DNA of 64,000 bases from Oligoflexia bacterium (GCA_015231955.1 JADGAN010000003.1:25908-89907), one strand, 5' to 3'; positions 43,598 through 53,579 are shown, numbered from the stretch's first letter. Program-made: numbers and translations. The notes: generated by a model not told the origin, from the sequence alone.

Positions 43598-46342
43598 ATG
43601 CAAGACAATAAAAACACTCGTAGACCTATTGCTATTAAACCTTTTCCCGAGAAGCTGGTTGCTTCTGAGATTGAATCCAGATGGAGAGAACTCTGGGAAA
43701 AACGTGGAGTTTACAAATGGAACTCCTCTGCTTCACGAGCAGAAACCTTTGTTGTCGATACTCCTCCCCCAACTGTTTCTGGTTCATTGCATTTAGGACA
43801 CGTCTTTAGTTATACTCAAACCGATTTAATTGTGCGCTTTAAGAGGATGCTTGGAAAGAATATTTTTTATCCTATGGGATGGGATGATAATGGATTGCCC
43901 ACTGAGAGAAGGGTGCAAAATAGCTTTGGTATCCAGTGCGAGGTAACGGTTCCCTATAAGACGGGCTGGACACCTAAGCGAGTAACAGAGGAAGAGAGCA
44001 AGGTCAAGGGAAAGGCCGCTGCCGCATCTGCAGAACAGGTCTCTCGGCAAAACTTCATCGAGGCCTGCCACTTGCTTACTCAAGAGGATGAGAAGATTTA
44101 TGAAAATCTCTGGAGGAGGATAGGCCTATCGGTTGATTGGGGATTACAATATGCTACCATTGATGATCATTGCCGAAAGACCTCACAACTCTCCTTCCTG
44201 GATTTAGTGAAAAAGAGTTTAGTTTACTCTTCAGAGTCACCCACAATGTGGGATGTAGATTTTCAGACAGCAGTAGCGCAAGCAGAAGTAGAAGACCGGG
44301 AGAGCACGGGGCACTTCTATGATATTGAATTTTCGGTAGATGGGTCGGATAAAAAATTTACAATCTCTACAACGAGGCCGGAGTTGTTAGCGGCCTGTAT
44401 TGCAGTGGTGGCCCACCCCGAGGATGAGCGTTATAAACCTTTCTTTGGAGAGTATGCAGTCACCCCGCTTTTCCATGTGCGTGTTCCGATCTTGCCCGCC
44501 CTTCACGCTGATCCTGAAAAGGGAACGGGAATTTTAATGGTGTGTACTTTTGGGGATATTATGGATGTGGAGTGGTGGAAAAACTCCGATGCCCCTATTC
44601 GTCAGGTGATTGGTCGTGATGGGAAGATGATGCCCATTGAGTTTGTTGCAGTAGATGCAAAGTCGCTATCTTCCTTTCAAAGTTTAAATCCTGCCTGCGC
44701 TAATGAGATGTATGCAAAAATTTCTGGGCAGCATACAAAGGTGGCAAAGAAAGTGGTGGCAGAGCTCTTGGCATCGAATGAAGTGAATGCGCTTAAAGCT
44801 TCTCCTCGTGAAACTAAGCAGGCCGTAAAGTTTTATGAAAAGGGTGATCGTCCTTTGGAATTTATTCCAACTCGCCAGTGGTATATCAAGATTTTAGAGC
44901 ATAAAGATGAACTTTTGGAGCAAGGAAAGAAGATTAACTGGCATCCAGCATATATGCGTACGCGCTATGAACATTGGGTATTAGGACTGAATCAAGATTG
45001 GTGCATTAGCCGCCAACGCTATTTTGGAGTACCTTTTCCTGTTTGGTATCCGATTAAAGATAATGGAGTTGTCGATTATGATCATCCGCTCTTTGCGGAG
45101 GAAGCACACTTGCCCATTGATCCGATGATTGCAGTACCTAATGGTTATCGTGAAGAGCAGAGGAATATTCCCGGGGGTTTTACCGCAGATAAAGATGTCA
45201 TGGACACTTGGGCCACCTCCTCTGTTTCTCCACAGATTGCTACTCATTGGAAGACCAATCCTACTCGCCACGAAAAGCTTTTTCCCACCGATTTGCGTCC
45301 GCAATCGCATGAGATCATTCGTACCTGGGCCTTCTACACCATTGTGAAGGCCTACTATCATGAGCAAAAGATCCCTTGGGAAAATGTGGCCATCAGTGGA
45401 TGGATTTTAGATCCCGATCGCAAGAAGATGAGCAAATCCAAAGGCAAGGTGGTTACTCCTGAGAGCTTTATTGATAACTACTCTTCCGATGCTGTTCGCT
45501 ACTGGGCGGCCAAGGCCCGCCTTGGTGTGGACACCGCCTTTGATGAGAATTTATTTAAGATTGGGCAAAAAGTTATTACTAAGCTTTTTAATGCTGCTCG
45601 CTTTGTCTTGGGAATTGTAAAGACCGCAAATGATACTCATCCGCTTACTATTGAAGATCTTTCTAGTAAGAATATTAGTGAACCTATTGATATTGCCTGG
45701 CCACTACTTTTAAACCAAACCATTGAGGAGGCCACTCAATACTTAACCCGTTTTGATTATGCCGGGGCCTTGCAGATTATTGAGGAGCGCTTCTGGTCTT
45801 TTTGCGATCACTACCTCGAACTTGTAAAGATGCGTGCCTATCAGTACCAAGAGGGCCAGAGTGCAGAGACGAAGAGGGCCGCACTATCGGCGCTAGCTTC
45901 ACTTGATTATACCCTAAAGACCTTCTTGAAACTTTTTGCCCCTTACTTTCCTTTTATCACTGATGAGATTTGGTCTTGGACCTATCACGATCGTGAGAAT
46001 GTGCACTCTGTGCACATCTCCTCATGGCCTATACCGCTTGAGCTAAGTAAAGAGCATCAAGGTTCCTTGCAAGTGGAGTTTGCTAAGCAAATTATTCACT
46101 TAGCGGTAGAGACCATTGGTGCAATCCGTGCAGCAAAAACGGAGCAACAAAAAAACATGCGCTGGCCGGTAGAGAAGCTAACGATTGCTTGCACCAGTGA
46201 TCGTTGGCGCTTGATTGAGCTAGTGTTGCCAGATGTTTGTAATGCTGGAAATGTAAAGCGTGAGAGCGTGCATTTTCAATGTGAGGAGGATAGTGAGTTA
46301 AAAGAGTTAAGAGTAGAGGTGAAGCTAGCTATTTCCGAATAA
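43598..46342 (+). CDS. valS: Valyl-tRNA synthetase (archaeal/rickettsial type)
   Basis: This 914-residue class I synthetase attaches valine to tRNA-Val. The HIGH region is PPPTVSGSLHLGHVFSYTQT near residue 55-75, followed by FYPMGWDDNGLPTERRVQN. The KMSKS motif is KKMSKSKGKVVTPESFIDNY near 608. The WDDNGLPTE form contrasts with the VGTDHAGIATQ form in E. coli ValS and is that of archaeal, rickettsial and actinobacterial enzymes. The C-terminal coiled-coil arm found in most bacterial ValS is missing. The 3' end overlaps the convergent typA by 14 bases. Confidence 0.95.
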   Translation: MQDNKNTRRPIAIKPFPEKLVASEIESRWRELWEKRGVYKWNSSASRAETFVVDTPPPTVSGSLHLGHVFSYTQTDLIVRFKRMLGKNIFYPMGWDDNGLPTERRVQNSFGIQCEVTVPYKTGWTPKRVTEEESKVKGKAAAASAEQVSRQNFIEACHLLTQEDEKIYENLWRRIGLSVDWGLQYATIDDHCRKTSQLSFLDLVKKSLVYSSESPTMWDVDFQTAVAQAEVEDRESTGHFYDIEFSVDGSDKKFTISTTRPELLAACIAVVAHPEDERYKPFFGEYAVTPLFHVRVPILPALHADPEKGTGILMVCTFGDIMDVEWWKNSDAPIRQVIGRDGKMMPIEFVAVDAKSLSSFQSLNPACANEMYAKISGQHTKVAKKVVAELLASNEVNALKASPRETKQAVKFYEKGDRPLEFIPTRQWYIKILEHKDELLEQGKKINWHPAYMRTRYEHWVLGLNQDWCISRQRYFGVPFPVWYPIKDNGVVDYDHPLFAEEAHLPIDPMIAVPNGYREEQRNIPGGFTADKDVMDTWATSSVSPQIATHWKTNPTRHEKLFPTDLRPQSHEIIRTWAFYTIVKAYYHEQKIPWENVAISGWILDPDRKKMSKSKGKVVTPESFIDNYSSDAVRYWAAKARLGVDTAFDENLFKIGQKVITKLFNAARFVLGIVKTANDTHPLTIEDLSSKNISEPIDIAWPLLLNQTIEEATQYLTRFDYAGALQIIEERFWSFCDHYLELVKMRAYQYQEGQSAETKRAALSALASLDYTLKTFLKLFAPYFPFITDEIWSWTYHDRENVHSVHISSWPIPLELSKEHQGSLQVEFAKQIIHLAVETIGAIRAAKTEQQKNMRWPVEKLTIACTSDRWRLIELVLPDVCNAGNVKRESVHFQCEEDSELKELRVEVKLAISE

Positions 46343-48173
46343 CGGAGCGTTGGTTTTGCGCTAAGATGCGCTTTCTAATTCGTACTTTCTTAGGGGTGAC
46401 CTCAACCCACTCATCGTTTTCAATCCAATCAAGTGCAAACTCTAAGCTCATCTCTGGGACTGGAGGGATAATAATATTTTCATCTTTGCCTGCTGTCCGT
46501 ACGCTGGAGAGGTGCTTTTCTCGAATGACATTGATGTTGTTATCGTTAGTTCTGGTGTGTTCACCCACGACCATTCCTTCATAGACATCATCGCCAGGTG
46601 AAATAAATTGCCGCCCATTAGAGAGTAAATTAAAAAGTGCATAAGGGGTGGCCTTTCCAGAGCGATCAGAGATCAATGCTCCGTTTTGGCGGTTAAGCAT
46701 TCTTCCTACCGAAGGAAAGTATCCAAGGAAAATGGTGGAGAGCAGCCCTTCCCCTCTGGTATCGGTAAGAAATTGTGAACGATAGCCAATCAATCCCCGT
46801 GTAGGGATGGCAAAATCGATTCTAGTGCGATCTCCGGCCATGGTAAACATGCCTTTGATTTGCCCTTTACGTGCTGAGAGTGCCTCGGTAACCACCCCAG
46901 TGAATTTCGAAGGAATGTCGAGGACAAGTTCTTCAAAGGGTTCTAGCTCGATCTCTTGACCATCTTTGTCTATTTCAGTTTTTGTGAGTACCTCGGGTCT
47001 TGAGACCATGAATTCGAATCCTTTACGGCGAAGCTCTTCAAAGACGATGGCGAGCTGAAACTCTCCACGTCCTTTCAGGGTGTATACTTTAGGGTCAGGA
47101 GTGGGCTCGAATTTTAAAGCAACGTTCACTTTGGTAATATCTTGTAGGAACTCATCTAGTTGCCTAGAAGTTAAGTAAGTTCCCTCTTTTCCTGAAAAAG
47201 GAGAAGTATTGACGGAGACGTTTACAGAGACAGTGGGTGGGTCGACTTTAATACGAGGGAGCGCTTCTACTTTGTTTAACGAGCAGATGGTGTCTCCAAT
47301 GTTAGCGTATTCAAGACCGGCCAGGATGGCAATCTCTCCTGCATTTACTTCCTCAACCTCCGACTCCCCAAGGGCATCAAAGACTTTAATAGCGGTTACT
47401 TTAAAGTTAATGTTATTGCTCTCTCCTAAGCTTACCATTTGCTCGCCCTTCTTAATCGATCCTCGCTGAAGGCGACCAATCACTAATGGCCCTAGATAAG
47501 GAGAGTAAGCCAAGTTAGAGACGAGGAGTTGCCCTTCATTTCCCTCTGAAATTTTAGGTTCTGGGAAAAAATCAGAGACCATGAAGTCGAGGAGCGCGTT
47601 CATATCATTGGTAGCAACATTATAATTATTGCTGGCCCATCCTAATTTTGCGGAAGCGTAGATAAAAGGGATATCCATGTCCCACTCATCATCAGCTAGT
47701 CCCATAATGGTTGCCAGTTCCAAAAAGAGGTCTTCAATCTCTGTCTTGACCTCGTGAACTCGCTGGTCTGGGCGGTCAATCTTATTAATAACCACGGCGG
47801 CCTTTAACTTTTTCTCCATTGCCTTTTGTAAAACAAAGCGTGTCTGGGGAAGTGGCCCTTCAGCAGCATCAACGAGTAATAAAATACTGTCTACCATGGT
47901 GAGAGAGCGCTCAACCTCTCCACCAAAGTCGGAGTGTCCTGGAGTGTCAAGAAGGTTGATTTTCGTATCTTTCCAGTGGATGGCACAATTTTTTGCCTTG
48001 ATGGTAATTCCTTTTTCCCGTTCAAGTTCTCCTGAGTCCATTACCCGTTCGCCCATGCCCTCTTTAGGTTTATAAGCGCCAGATTGTTGTAAAAGGCAAT
48101 CTACCATTGTGGTTTTGCCATGGTCAACGTGAGCGACAATCGCCATGTTTTTAATCTTTAGATAGTTTTGCAT
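46329..48173 (-). CDS. typA: Ribosome-associated GTPase TypA/BipA
   Basis: This 614-residue translational GTPase is close to EF-G and LepA. The G1 motif AHVDHGKTTMVDCLLQQSGA is at about residues 14-33. GITIKAKNCAIHW, LLDTPGHSDFGGEVERSLTM and VVINKIDRPDQR follow. The C-terminal TypA-specific domain has FVIPTRGLIGYRSQFL-like IPTRGLIGYRSQFLTDTRGE and IHTRTNDNNINV-like EHTRTNDNNINV. BipA binds ribosomes under stress or cold and helps 50S assembly. It stands alone on the minus strand, with AGGA upstream of the ATG. Confidence 0.96.
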   Translation of the reverse strand: MQNYLKIKNMAIVAHVDHGKTTMVDCLLQQSGAYKPKEGMGERVMDSGELEREKGITIKAKNCAIHWKDTKINLLDTPGHSDFGGEVERSLTMVDSILLLVDAAEGPLPQTRFVLQKAMEKKLKAAVVINKIDRPDQRVHEVKTEIEDLFLELATIMGLADDEWDMDIPFIYASAKLGWASNNYNVATNDMNALLDFMVSDFFPEPKISEGNEGQLLVSNLAYSPYLGPLVIGRLQRGSIKKGEQMVSLGESNNINFKVTAIKVFDALGESEVEEVNAGEIAILAGLEYANIGDTICSLNKVEALPRIKVDPPTVSVNVSVNTSPFSGKEGTYLTSRQLDEFLQDITKVNVALKFEPTPDPKVYTLKGRGEFQLAIVFEELRRKGFEFMVSRPEVLTKTEIDKDGQEIELEPFEELVLDIPSKFTGVVTEALSARKGQIKGMFTMAGDRTRIDFAIPTRGLIGYRSQFLTDTRGEGLLSTIFLGYFPSVGRMLNRQNGALISDRSGKATPYALFNLLSNGRQFISPGDDVYEGMVVGEHTRTNDNNINVIREKHLSSVRTAGKDENIIIPPVPEMSLEFALDWIENDEWVEVTPKKVRIRKRILAQNQRSVIRK

Positions 48174-48266
48174 AGATAATTCCTAGATCGATCCTTAGCT
48201 ACTTAGCTAGATCATTTTATCCCAATATTTTTTACCGTCTCGAGTGGTTTACAATCATAGTAACAT

Positions 48267-49385
48267 ATGAAGAAAAACGCACAAAACATTCTTATTCTTT
48301 TGGCCTTTGTGGTAACTCTCCTCTTTATCTCTTTTTGGCCTTTTCAAGAGAGTGATAATGCTGGTGCTGCCAAAATTTCAACGCCTAAATCCAATTTGTG
48401 GTCGAAGAAAAAAATTCCGCAGGAGGTGAGTCCTCCTCTAGAATCAGCATCGCTCACGTTAAAACAGCTCTTTAGAGATGGAAGAACCTCGGGTTACTCC
48501 TCTCCACAGATCATTAACGGATTTTCTGATGAGTGTATTGAGTATCTTTCTCAAATTTTAGAGATTGATCTCAATAATTTCTCTTTATCTTCAGTAAATG
48601 ACCTCACTACCATAATTGAGCACAGTTGCCAAAAACTTCCTCATTTTATTTCATCAATACGCAATGAGGTCATAGAGAGTTGCCGAGAATTCTTTGCATC
48701 GGAGCAGGTAAAGCGGGAAAAAGAGCGCAAATGTTACAATAAAATCTTTTTATATCGGGCCACCATCAGTGACCATTTTTCCAGAAAGATGAGTATAGAA
48801 CAAATTGAAGATCCGAAGATATTGATCGACCGTCTTTTTGCAAGAACTGCAGCAAAAGATTATCAAGATGCAAGAAAAGTGGCACAGAAATTATCCTTTA
48901 TTTATCCCTACTTTTACTTTCCTGAGAAGGCGAATGCCATCTTTTTGATGTCCGATTTGTTGACTCGAAAGCGAGGGAATAATCACAAGAATAAAGTTAA
49001 AGCGGGCATTGAGGAGCTAGAGCTTTCTTTAGAGAGGCTGCAAAACATTCAAGAGGAGACGGAGACCATTGACGGCGAATTTGAAGAGATGAAACTAGTG
49101 AGCAGGAGCATCTTTGCTCGTTTTGATTTAGAGGTGTTAGAGGAGGAGTATAAGGGTTACGCCGAGCATCGTCCAAACTCCTCTCTTGGGGCCTACTATT
49201 TGGCATCGGTTTATCATAAGATGGGAAAACGAGATGAGTCCATTGCGAATATTAAAATTGCGATAAAGTTAAATCCGCAAGAGAAGAGATATCACCAAAC
49301 GTTACAGCTTTTAGAAAAAGCTCAAAAGAGTGATCCCATTTTTTCTGTGAATTTAACTTTTGATCTTAGCGATGTTGATTATTAG
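48267..49385 (+). CDS. Membrane-anchored protein with a C-terminal TPR-like pair
   Basis: This 372-residue protein has a hydrophobic N-terminal segment (ILILLAFVVTLLFISFWPF) that acts as a signal anchor, then a helical domain of unknown type with several cysteines (residues about 80-170). A C-terminal TPR-like unit reads SSLGAYYLASVYHKMGKRDE and IANIKIAIKLNPQEKRYHQT. TPRs mediate protein contacts, so an envelope assembly or adaptor role is plausible but not shown. Its end overlaps the convergent exported-protein gene by 20 bases. Confidence 0.72.
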   Translation: MKKNAQNILILLAFVVTLLFISFWPFQESDNAGAAKISTPKSNLWSKKKIPQEVSPPLESASLTLKQLFRDGRTSGYSSPQIINGFSDECIEYLSQILEIDLNNFSLSSVNDLTTIIEHSCQKLPHFISSIRNEVIESCREFFASEQVKREKERKCYNKIFLYRATISDHFSRKMSIEQIEDPKILIDRLFARTAAKDYQDARKVAQKLSFIYPYFYFPEKANAIFLMSDLLTRKRGNNHKNKVKAGIEELELSLERLQNIQEETETIDGEFEEMKLVSRSIFARFDLEVLEEEYKGYAEHRPNSSLGAYYLASVYHKMGKRDESIANIKIAIKLNPQEKRYHQTLQLLEKAQKSDPIFSVNLTFDLSDVDY

Positions 49386-50382
49386 AATCGGTCTTTTGTA
49401 AATTTGGCGTACTTTGTTCTGTCTCGTACTCTTTTGCGGCATCGAGGCAAACAGGACTTACCAAGTGTTCAGTAAAATTTTTATGCTTTAAGTTTTTTAC
49501 AAAATCGTAGCAAAGCCTTTTAGATACAGGGCAAGTTACATACCTGCCATATTTTTTAGAGAGCTCCTCAAGACTTTCTTTTACTTTTTCGTCAAGGTTC
49601 TTGGATCTATATTGGCTACAATTAATTCCCTCATCCAATCCTCCATCTAAATATTCATTAATATCAAAAGGTCTTTTGGGATTCAGCACCCAACCTTCAC
49701 CACCATCTTTCCAGAGAACATAAGGTTCAAAAATTTCATCCTCGTTATGAACCGTTTCTGTTAAATCCTTCCAAAAGAGCATTCCGCGGAAATTGGCATT
49801 CAAATCACCATAGGAGTAGATACCAGTGGTGGATAATCCATAGTAGGTATCTTCTTGAAACTCTCCAAACGCCATTGCTGATTCAACGCCTCTCCCTTTG
49901 ATAAAGGCCCGTTTGTAATAAAGAAATCCAGTATCAAAAAAGTGGCCTAGCTTATCACTGCCGATGATAAAGTCTTTTATTTTAAGCGTGTGCCCAAGTT
50001 TTGCTAGATGGAGAGCAAAGGCCTCTCTTGTGGTAAAATCACTATAAATGGAGTGGTGTCGCCCTTCAATTCGTGTATCAATACGATCGGTTGTGTTTAA
50101 TATTCTTTCAATCTTTGACCAAGGAGAGGAGTCGGCAAAGCTAAAATAGCAGAGGCGGTAGAGTCCCCCTACACTGTTTACACGATACTTGTTAGCGCGA
50201 TAAACGCATTTTTTGATAAGTTCATTAACGATTACGTTAACTTCATGGTAAGCATCCTCTTGTTGCTCAAAACGAGAAGTGAAACTATCAACTTCTGTAC
50301 TTCTTGCAGGAAGTGAGATAGCAAAGGCGATGATAAATAAACTCCGACCCAAGAGATGTAGCATGTGCGAATTTTGTTTCAT
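49366..50382 (-). CDS. Exported protein of unknown function
   Basis: This 338-residue protein has a signal peptide (MLHLLGRSLFIIAFAISLPA). The body includes a region KDFIIGSDKLGHFFDTGFLY where the conserved-looking GSDKLGHF segment recalls membrane-associated DKxxHF families, then AFGEFQEDTYYGLSTTGIYS and YGDLNANFRGMLFW. C-terminal cysteines (CSQYRS, CPVSKRLC, CLDAAK) suggest disulfides. I have the impression this is a conserved deltaproteobacterial protein, but I cannot name a family or a function. It converges on the TPR-like gene and is divergent from the ftsK region. Confidence 0.7.
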   Translation of the reverse strand: MKQNSHMLHLLGRSLFIIAFAISLPARSTEVDSFTSRFEQQEDAYHEVNVIVNELIKKCVYRANKYRVNSVGGLYRLCYFSFADSSPWSKIERILNTTDRIDTRIEGRHHSIYSDFTTREAFALHLAKLGHTLKIKDFIIGSDKLGHFFDTGFLYYKRAFIKGRGVESAMAFGEFQEDTYYGLSTTGIYSYGDLNANFRGMLFWKDLTETVHNEDEIFEPYVLWKDGGEGWVLNPKRPFDINEYLDGGLDEGINCSQYRSKNLDEKVKESLEELSKKYGRYVTCPVSKRLCYDFVKNLKHKNFTEHLVSPVCLDAAKEYETEQSTPNLQKTDSNNQHR

Positions 50383-50465
50383 ATAAAAACCATCCTAGTT
50401 TAAAGGGATTGCTCCCATAAATAATAAAGAAAAGGCAACAAACCAACTCAAAATTTCTTAGAGGA

Positions 50466-50633
50466 ATGCATTGGATTTATATGCACATGCAAAGCCAATT
50501 TCCAGAAGAGTTTTCTTGTCGATTTTCAAGGCATTACATCTCTTTCGCTGACTATTTTTTTTACAGCTGTATACTAGATGACTTGAATATTGTTGTCGTG
50601 ACCACAAAAAATCGTGTTAATCTGACTATATGA
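50466..50633 (+). CDS. Possible 55-residue ORF coupled to ftsK
   Basis: An ORF from ATG 50466 to TGA 50631-50633 codes 55 residues (starts MHWIYMHMQSQFPEEFSCRF, ends VVVTTKNRVNLTI). Its stop overlaps the ftsK start as ATGA, the usual signature of coupled translation, and no other ribosome-binding site precedes ftsK. Against it: the GAGGA lies directly against its ATG with no spacer, and later in-frame ATGs at 50481 and 50487 have no better site. No family recognised. It may be a leader peptide or a chance frame. Confidence 0.4.
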   Translation: MHWIYMHMQSQFPEEFSCRFSRHYISFADYFFYSCILDDLNIVVVTTKNRVNLTI

Positions 50634-53374
50634 TAGGCAGAATTTTAAAAATAGAACTCCTAAGTATTTTTTTATTAACCATCGCCAATGTAGTTGTCTT
50701 TTATGCAGGCAGCTCGCTGCCCGATAATTTGATTTCTATCTCATCGGCCCAAGAGGAGATTAGCTATTTTTCCTATTACCTGACTTCAGGAGTAGTAACA
50801 GCAAGCTATTTTACTGGGCTTTGGATTGTTATTCCCTTTTTGGTATTTTCCATCCTCTATGCCTTTCTCTTTTCTAAGCGTGATCGAATATGGGATGTGT
50901 TTAACCTCCTTTTTTTGCTAACCTTCTTTATGCTCTTTGCTTATTGGTTACCTACCTCTTTTGTTGGAGAAGGGCATACGGTTCTTCTTGAAAAGTTATT
51001 TGCGCCTTATCAGATTGTGCTGCTTTTAATTTCAACTGTAGCACTCTTTGTTTTGGGGTGTGGAATCGATACCTTTGTCAGGGCCAAGATGGTGGTGATT
51101 TCCAATGCTAAAAGTGGTTACGCAGTTCTTAGAGATCCTAGATCTTACTTCTTATCGAAATGGAATTTACTTAAAGGAGTATCTCTACAAAACATGCGCT
51201 TGTTTTTTGCCAGGAAGATAAAGTTTAAGATGAGCACTAAGCTCGAGGCAACGACAAAAGCTACAATTTCAGAGGATGATAAAACTGTCCAAAGTGGCGG
51301 CCCTGAAAAAAATTTGGAAATGACAACTCCTTCGGCAATAGAAATCAGCACTGTAAAGGTGCAAGTGCTCAAAGAGGCCCTTGCAAAAGAAAACCAGCAG
51401 AAAGAGATTGTAGAAAAAATTCAAAAAGAGATGAGCAAGAAGAAAAAACAGGAACCACTTAATCAGAGTATGAATACTGAAGATAGTCAATTTGCTCTAG
51501 TGCCAAGAAAATCGGTGGTGACTGTCAATCGTGAAGAGGAGCGTGATGATATTGTCGAACAAAATATTTATGCCGATCAAGATGAGCAAGAATATGACCT
51601 CGTTCGACAAGAGTTGATTGAGTGTATACGGCCTTTGGTTAAGCCATTTAAAGATGAATCAGTCGGCGCAGAAGAAGAGGTAATCGATCCAGAAGAGATG
51701 GCGGAGTATGGGTTGGCAAATATCGATGAAGAAGAGGATGGCGATGGCGATCCGGACGATACTGCTCAGGAGGATGTCATTGATACGATTGATGAGGAGC
51801 TAGATACTGACATAGATGCCGATGCAGAACTGGAGAGAGGGGAAGAGGAGTTGCTGCAAGATCCTGTAGGAGATTATTTTTCTAAAGTGGTGAACTGTTT
51901 AGAGGAAAAGTTCAAAGAGTTTAAGATTGATGCCAAAATTGTAAATATTATCAAGGGCCCTGTTGTTGATACCTTTGAGCTTGAACTAGGAGCAGGAGTA
52001 AGGATTTCTAAGGTGACGGCGATAACTGAAGATCTCGCGCTGGCCCTTCATGGAGTGCCGATTCGCATGATCTATCCCATGAAAGGGAAATCGACTATTG
52101 GAATTGAGATTCCTCACTCTTCACGACGAGTGGTCTATTTAGATGAGGTGGTTTCATCACCAAGTTTTACTGGTACCGACTATAAATTACCTCTTCTTCT
52201 TGGCATCAATACCTTTGGAGAGGTTTTTATCGTGGATTTGGCCTCGATGCCTCACATGCTAATTGCAGGGGCCACTGGTTCTGGTAAATCGGTTTTTATC
52301 AACACCATTTTGACATCACTTTTGGTAAAGAAGTCACCACAGAAGATGAAATTGATTTTGATCGATCCTAAGCAACTTGAACTTGCACTCTATGCCACTC
52401 TTCCTCACCTCATCCTGCCAGTTATCAGTGGAGCTAAGCAGGCCTCCTTTGCACTTATATGGGCAATTCAAGAGATGGAGCGGCGATACCTGATATTGCG
52501 TGAGTTAGGTGTGCGTAATGTAGAGGGCTTTAACCAAAAGATCAGACACGCTTCACGGGAGACAATTGCAAAGATTGATAAATATTATCCTGATTCCTTT
52601 GCAAACCTCATTGATACTTCGCCCTTCGAGCTTCCCTATATTGTGATCATTATCGATGAGTTTGCCGATCTTATCTTGGGCCCTAAGGGAAAAGAGATTG
52701 AGTTGTCAGTTTGTCGTTTGGCCGCAAAGGCGCGTGCTTCAGGAATCCATTTGATTATGGCCACACAGCGGCCATCGGTGGATGTGATCACTGGTCTTAT
52801 TAAATCCAATTTTCCAACCCGGATCTCCTTTCGCGTCTCCTCCGGGATCGATTCGCGGACGATCTTAAACTCCTTGGGTGCAGAAAAGTTACTAGGCCAC
52901 GGGGATATGCTTTATCGCAATGGCGTTGAGGTGGAGCGCTTGCATTCGGCCTATATTTCTGAGCGAGAGATTGGGCTCTTGGTGGACAAACTTACGGAGA
53001 GTGGGCTGCTTCCAACCTATGACCGTTTGGCCGTGGAGTATCTTGATAGTTTAGATAAGACCAAAATGAATAGTGATTTTGATTACGATGGTCTTGCGCA
53101 GTGGGTGGATGAAAATAGAGAGGGCGAGCGCGAAAGTGGTTCTTCGAGTAGCTCGACAGGACATCATGGTGATGAAGAGCTTTTTCGAGAGGCATTGCGA
53201 ATTATTTCTGATGAGAAGCAGGTGAGTGTTTCTATGCTGCAACGAAGGTTGCGAATTGGGTTTAATCGCGCTGCAACTCTTGTGGAGCAGCTAGAGGAGA
53301 AAGGCATCATTGGCCCCTCACTCGGATCAAAGCCGCGAGAAGTCTTTATAGATAAGATAGAATTTCATTTATGA
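50630..53374 (+). CDS. ftsK: DNA translocase FtsK/SpoIIIE
   Basis: This 914-residue septum-anchored motor pumps chromosome ends into daughter cells and sets up dif recombination. The N-terminus has four hydrophobic segments (to about residue 150). An acidic linker (about 340-415) is rich in Glu/Asp. The alpha/beta motor has VNIIKGPVVDTFELELGAGV, Walker A LIAGATGSGKSVFINTIL near residue 543-560, Walker B IVIIIDEFADLIL, and LIMATQRPSVDVITGLIK. The gamma winged-helix domain (from ELFREALRIISDEKQVSVSM) recognises KOPS-type polar motifs. The start overlaps a possible small ORF, and no separate Shine-Dalgarno is visible. Confidence 0.95.
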   Translation: MIGRILKIELLSIFLLTIANVVVFYAGSSLPDNLISISSAQEEISYFSYYLTSGVVTASYFTGLWIVIPFLVFSILYAFLFSKRDRIWDVFNLLFLLTFFMLFAYWLPTSFVGEGHTVLLEKLFAPYQIVLLLISTVALFVLGCGIDTFVRAKMVVISNAKSGYAVLRDPRSYFLSKWNLLKGVSLQNMRLFFARKIKFKMSTKLEATTKATISEDDKTVQSGGPEKNLEMTTPSAIEISTVKVQVLKEALAKENQQKEIVEKIQKEMSKKKKQEPLNQSMNTEDSQFALVPRKSVVTVNREEERDDIVEQNIYADQDEQEYDLVRQELIECIRPLVKPFKDESVGAEEEVIDPEEMAEYGLANIDEEEDGDGDPDDTAQEDVIDTIDEELDTDIDADAELERGEEELLQDPVGDYFSKVVNCLEEKFKEFKIDAKIVNIIKGPVVDTFELELGAGVRISKVTAITEDLALALHGVPIRMIYPMKGKSTIGIEIPHSSRRVVYLDEVVSSPSFTGTDYKLPLLLGINTFGEVFIVDLASMPHMLIAGATGSGKSVFINTILTSLLVKKSPQKMKLILIDPKQLELALYATLPHLILPVISGAKQASFALIWAIQEMERRYLILRELGVRNVEGFNQKIRHASRETIAKIDKYYPDSFANLIDTSPFELPYIVIIIDEFADLILGPKGKEIELSVCRLAAKARASGIHLIMATQRPSVDVITGLIKSNFPTRISFRVSSGIDSRTILNSLGAEKLLGHGDMLYRNGVEVERLHSAYISEREIGLLVDKLTESGLLPTYDRLAVEYLDSLDKTKMNSDFDYDGLAQWVDENREGERESGSSSSSTGHHGDEELFREALRIISDEKQVSVSMLQRRLRIGFNRAATLVEQLEEKGIIGPSLGSKPREVFIDKIEFHL

Positions 53375-53375
53375 T

Positions 53376-53402
53376 TTGAGGATTTAATGATTATCGTATA
53401 AT
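53376..53402 (+). promoter_or_regulatory. Possible promoter for the rpsB operon
   Basis: A perfect TATAAT (53397-53402) lies just after ftsK, with TTGAGG 15 bases upstream (53376-53381), a short spacer. The 205-base gap before rpsB has no terminator hairpin with a U-run, so the true promoter may be elsewhere in it. The untranslated leader could hold S2 autoregulation, not recognised here. Confidence 0.3.
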
Positions 53403-53579
53403 ATCCCCTTGCTTGAATTAAAACGCTGTGTTATTCGTTTGTAGCGTTTCTCAAGTTTTTACCTTTTTGTAGTGTTGTAAAATCACTTTTTTTAGATTAG
53501 GTAATGGTATCAATCACAAATTTTATAAATTTGATTTAGGTTTGTTGTAATAGAATTAGAACACTTTTCAGGAGAAGAC

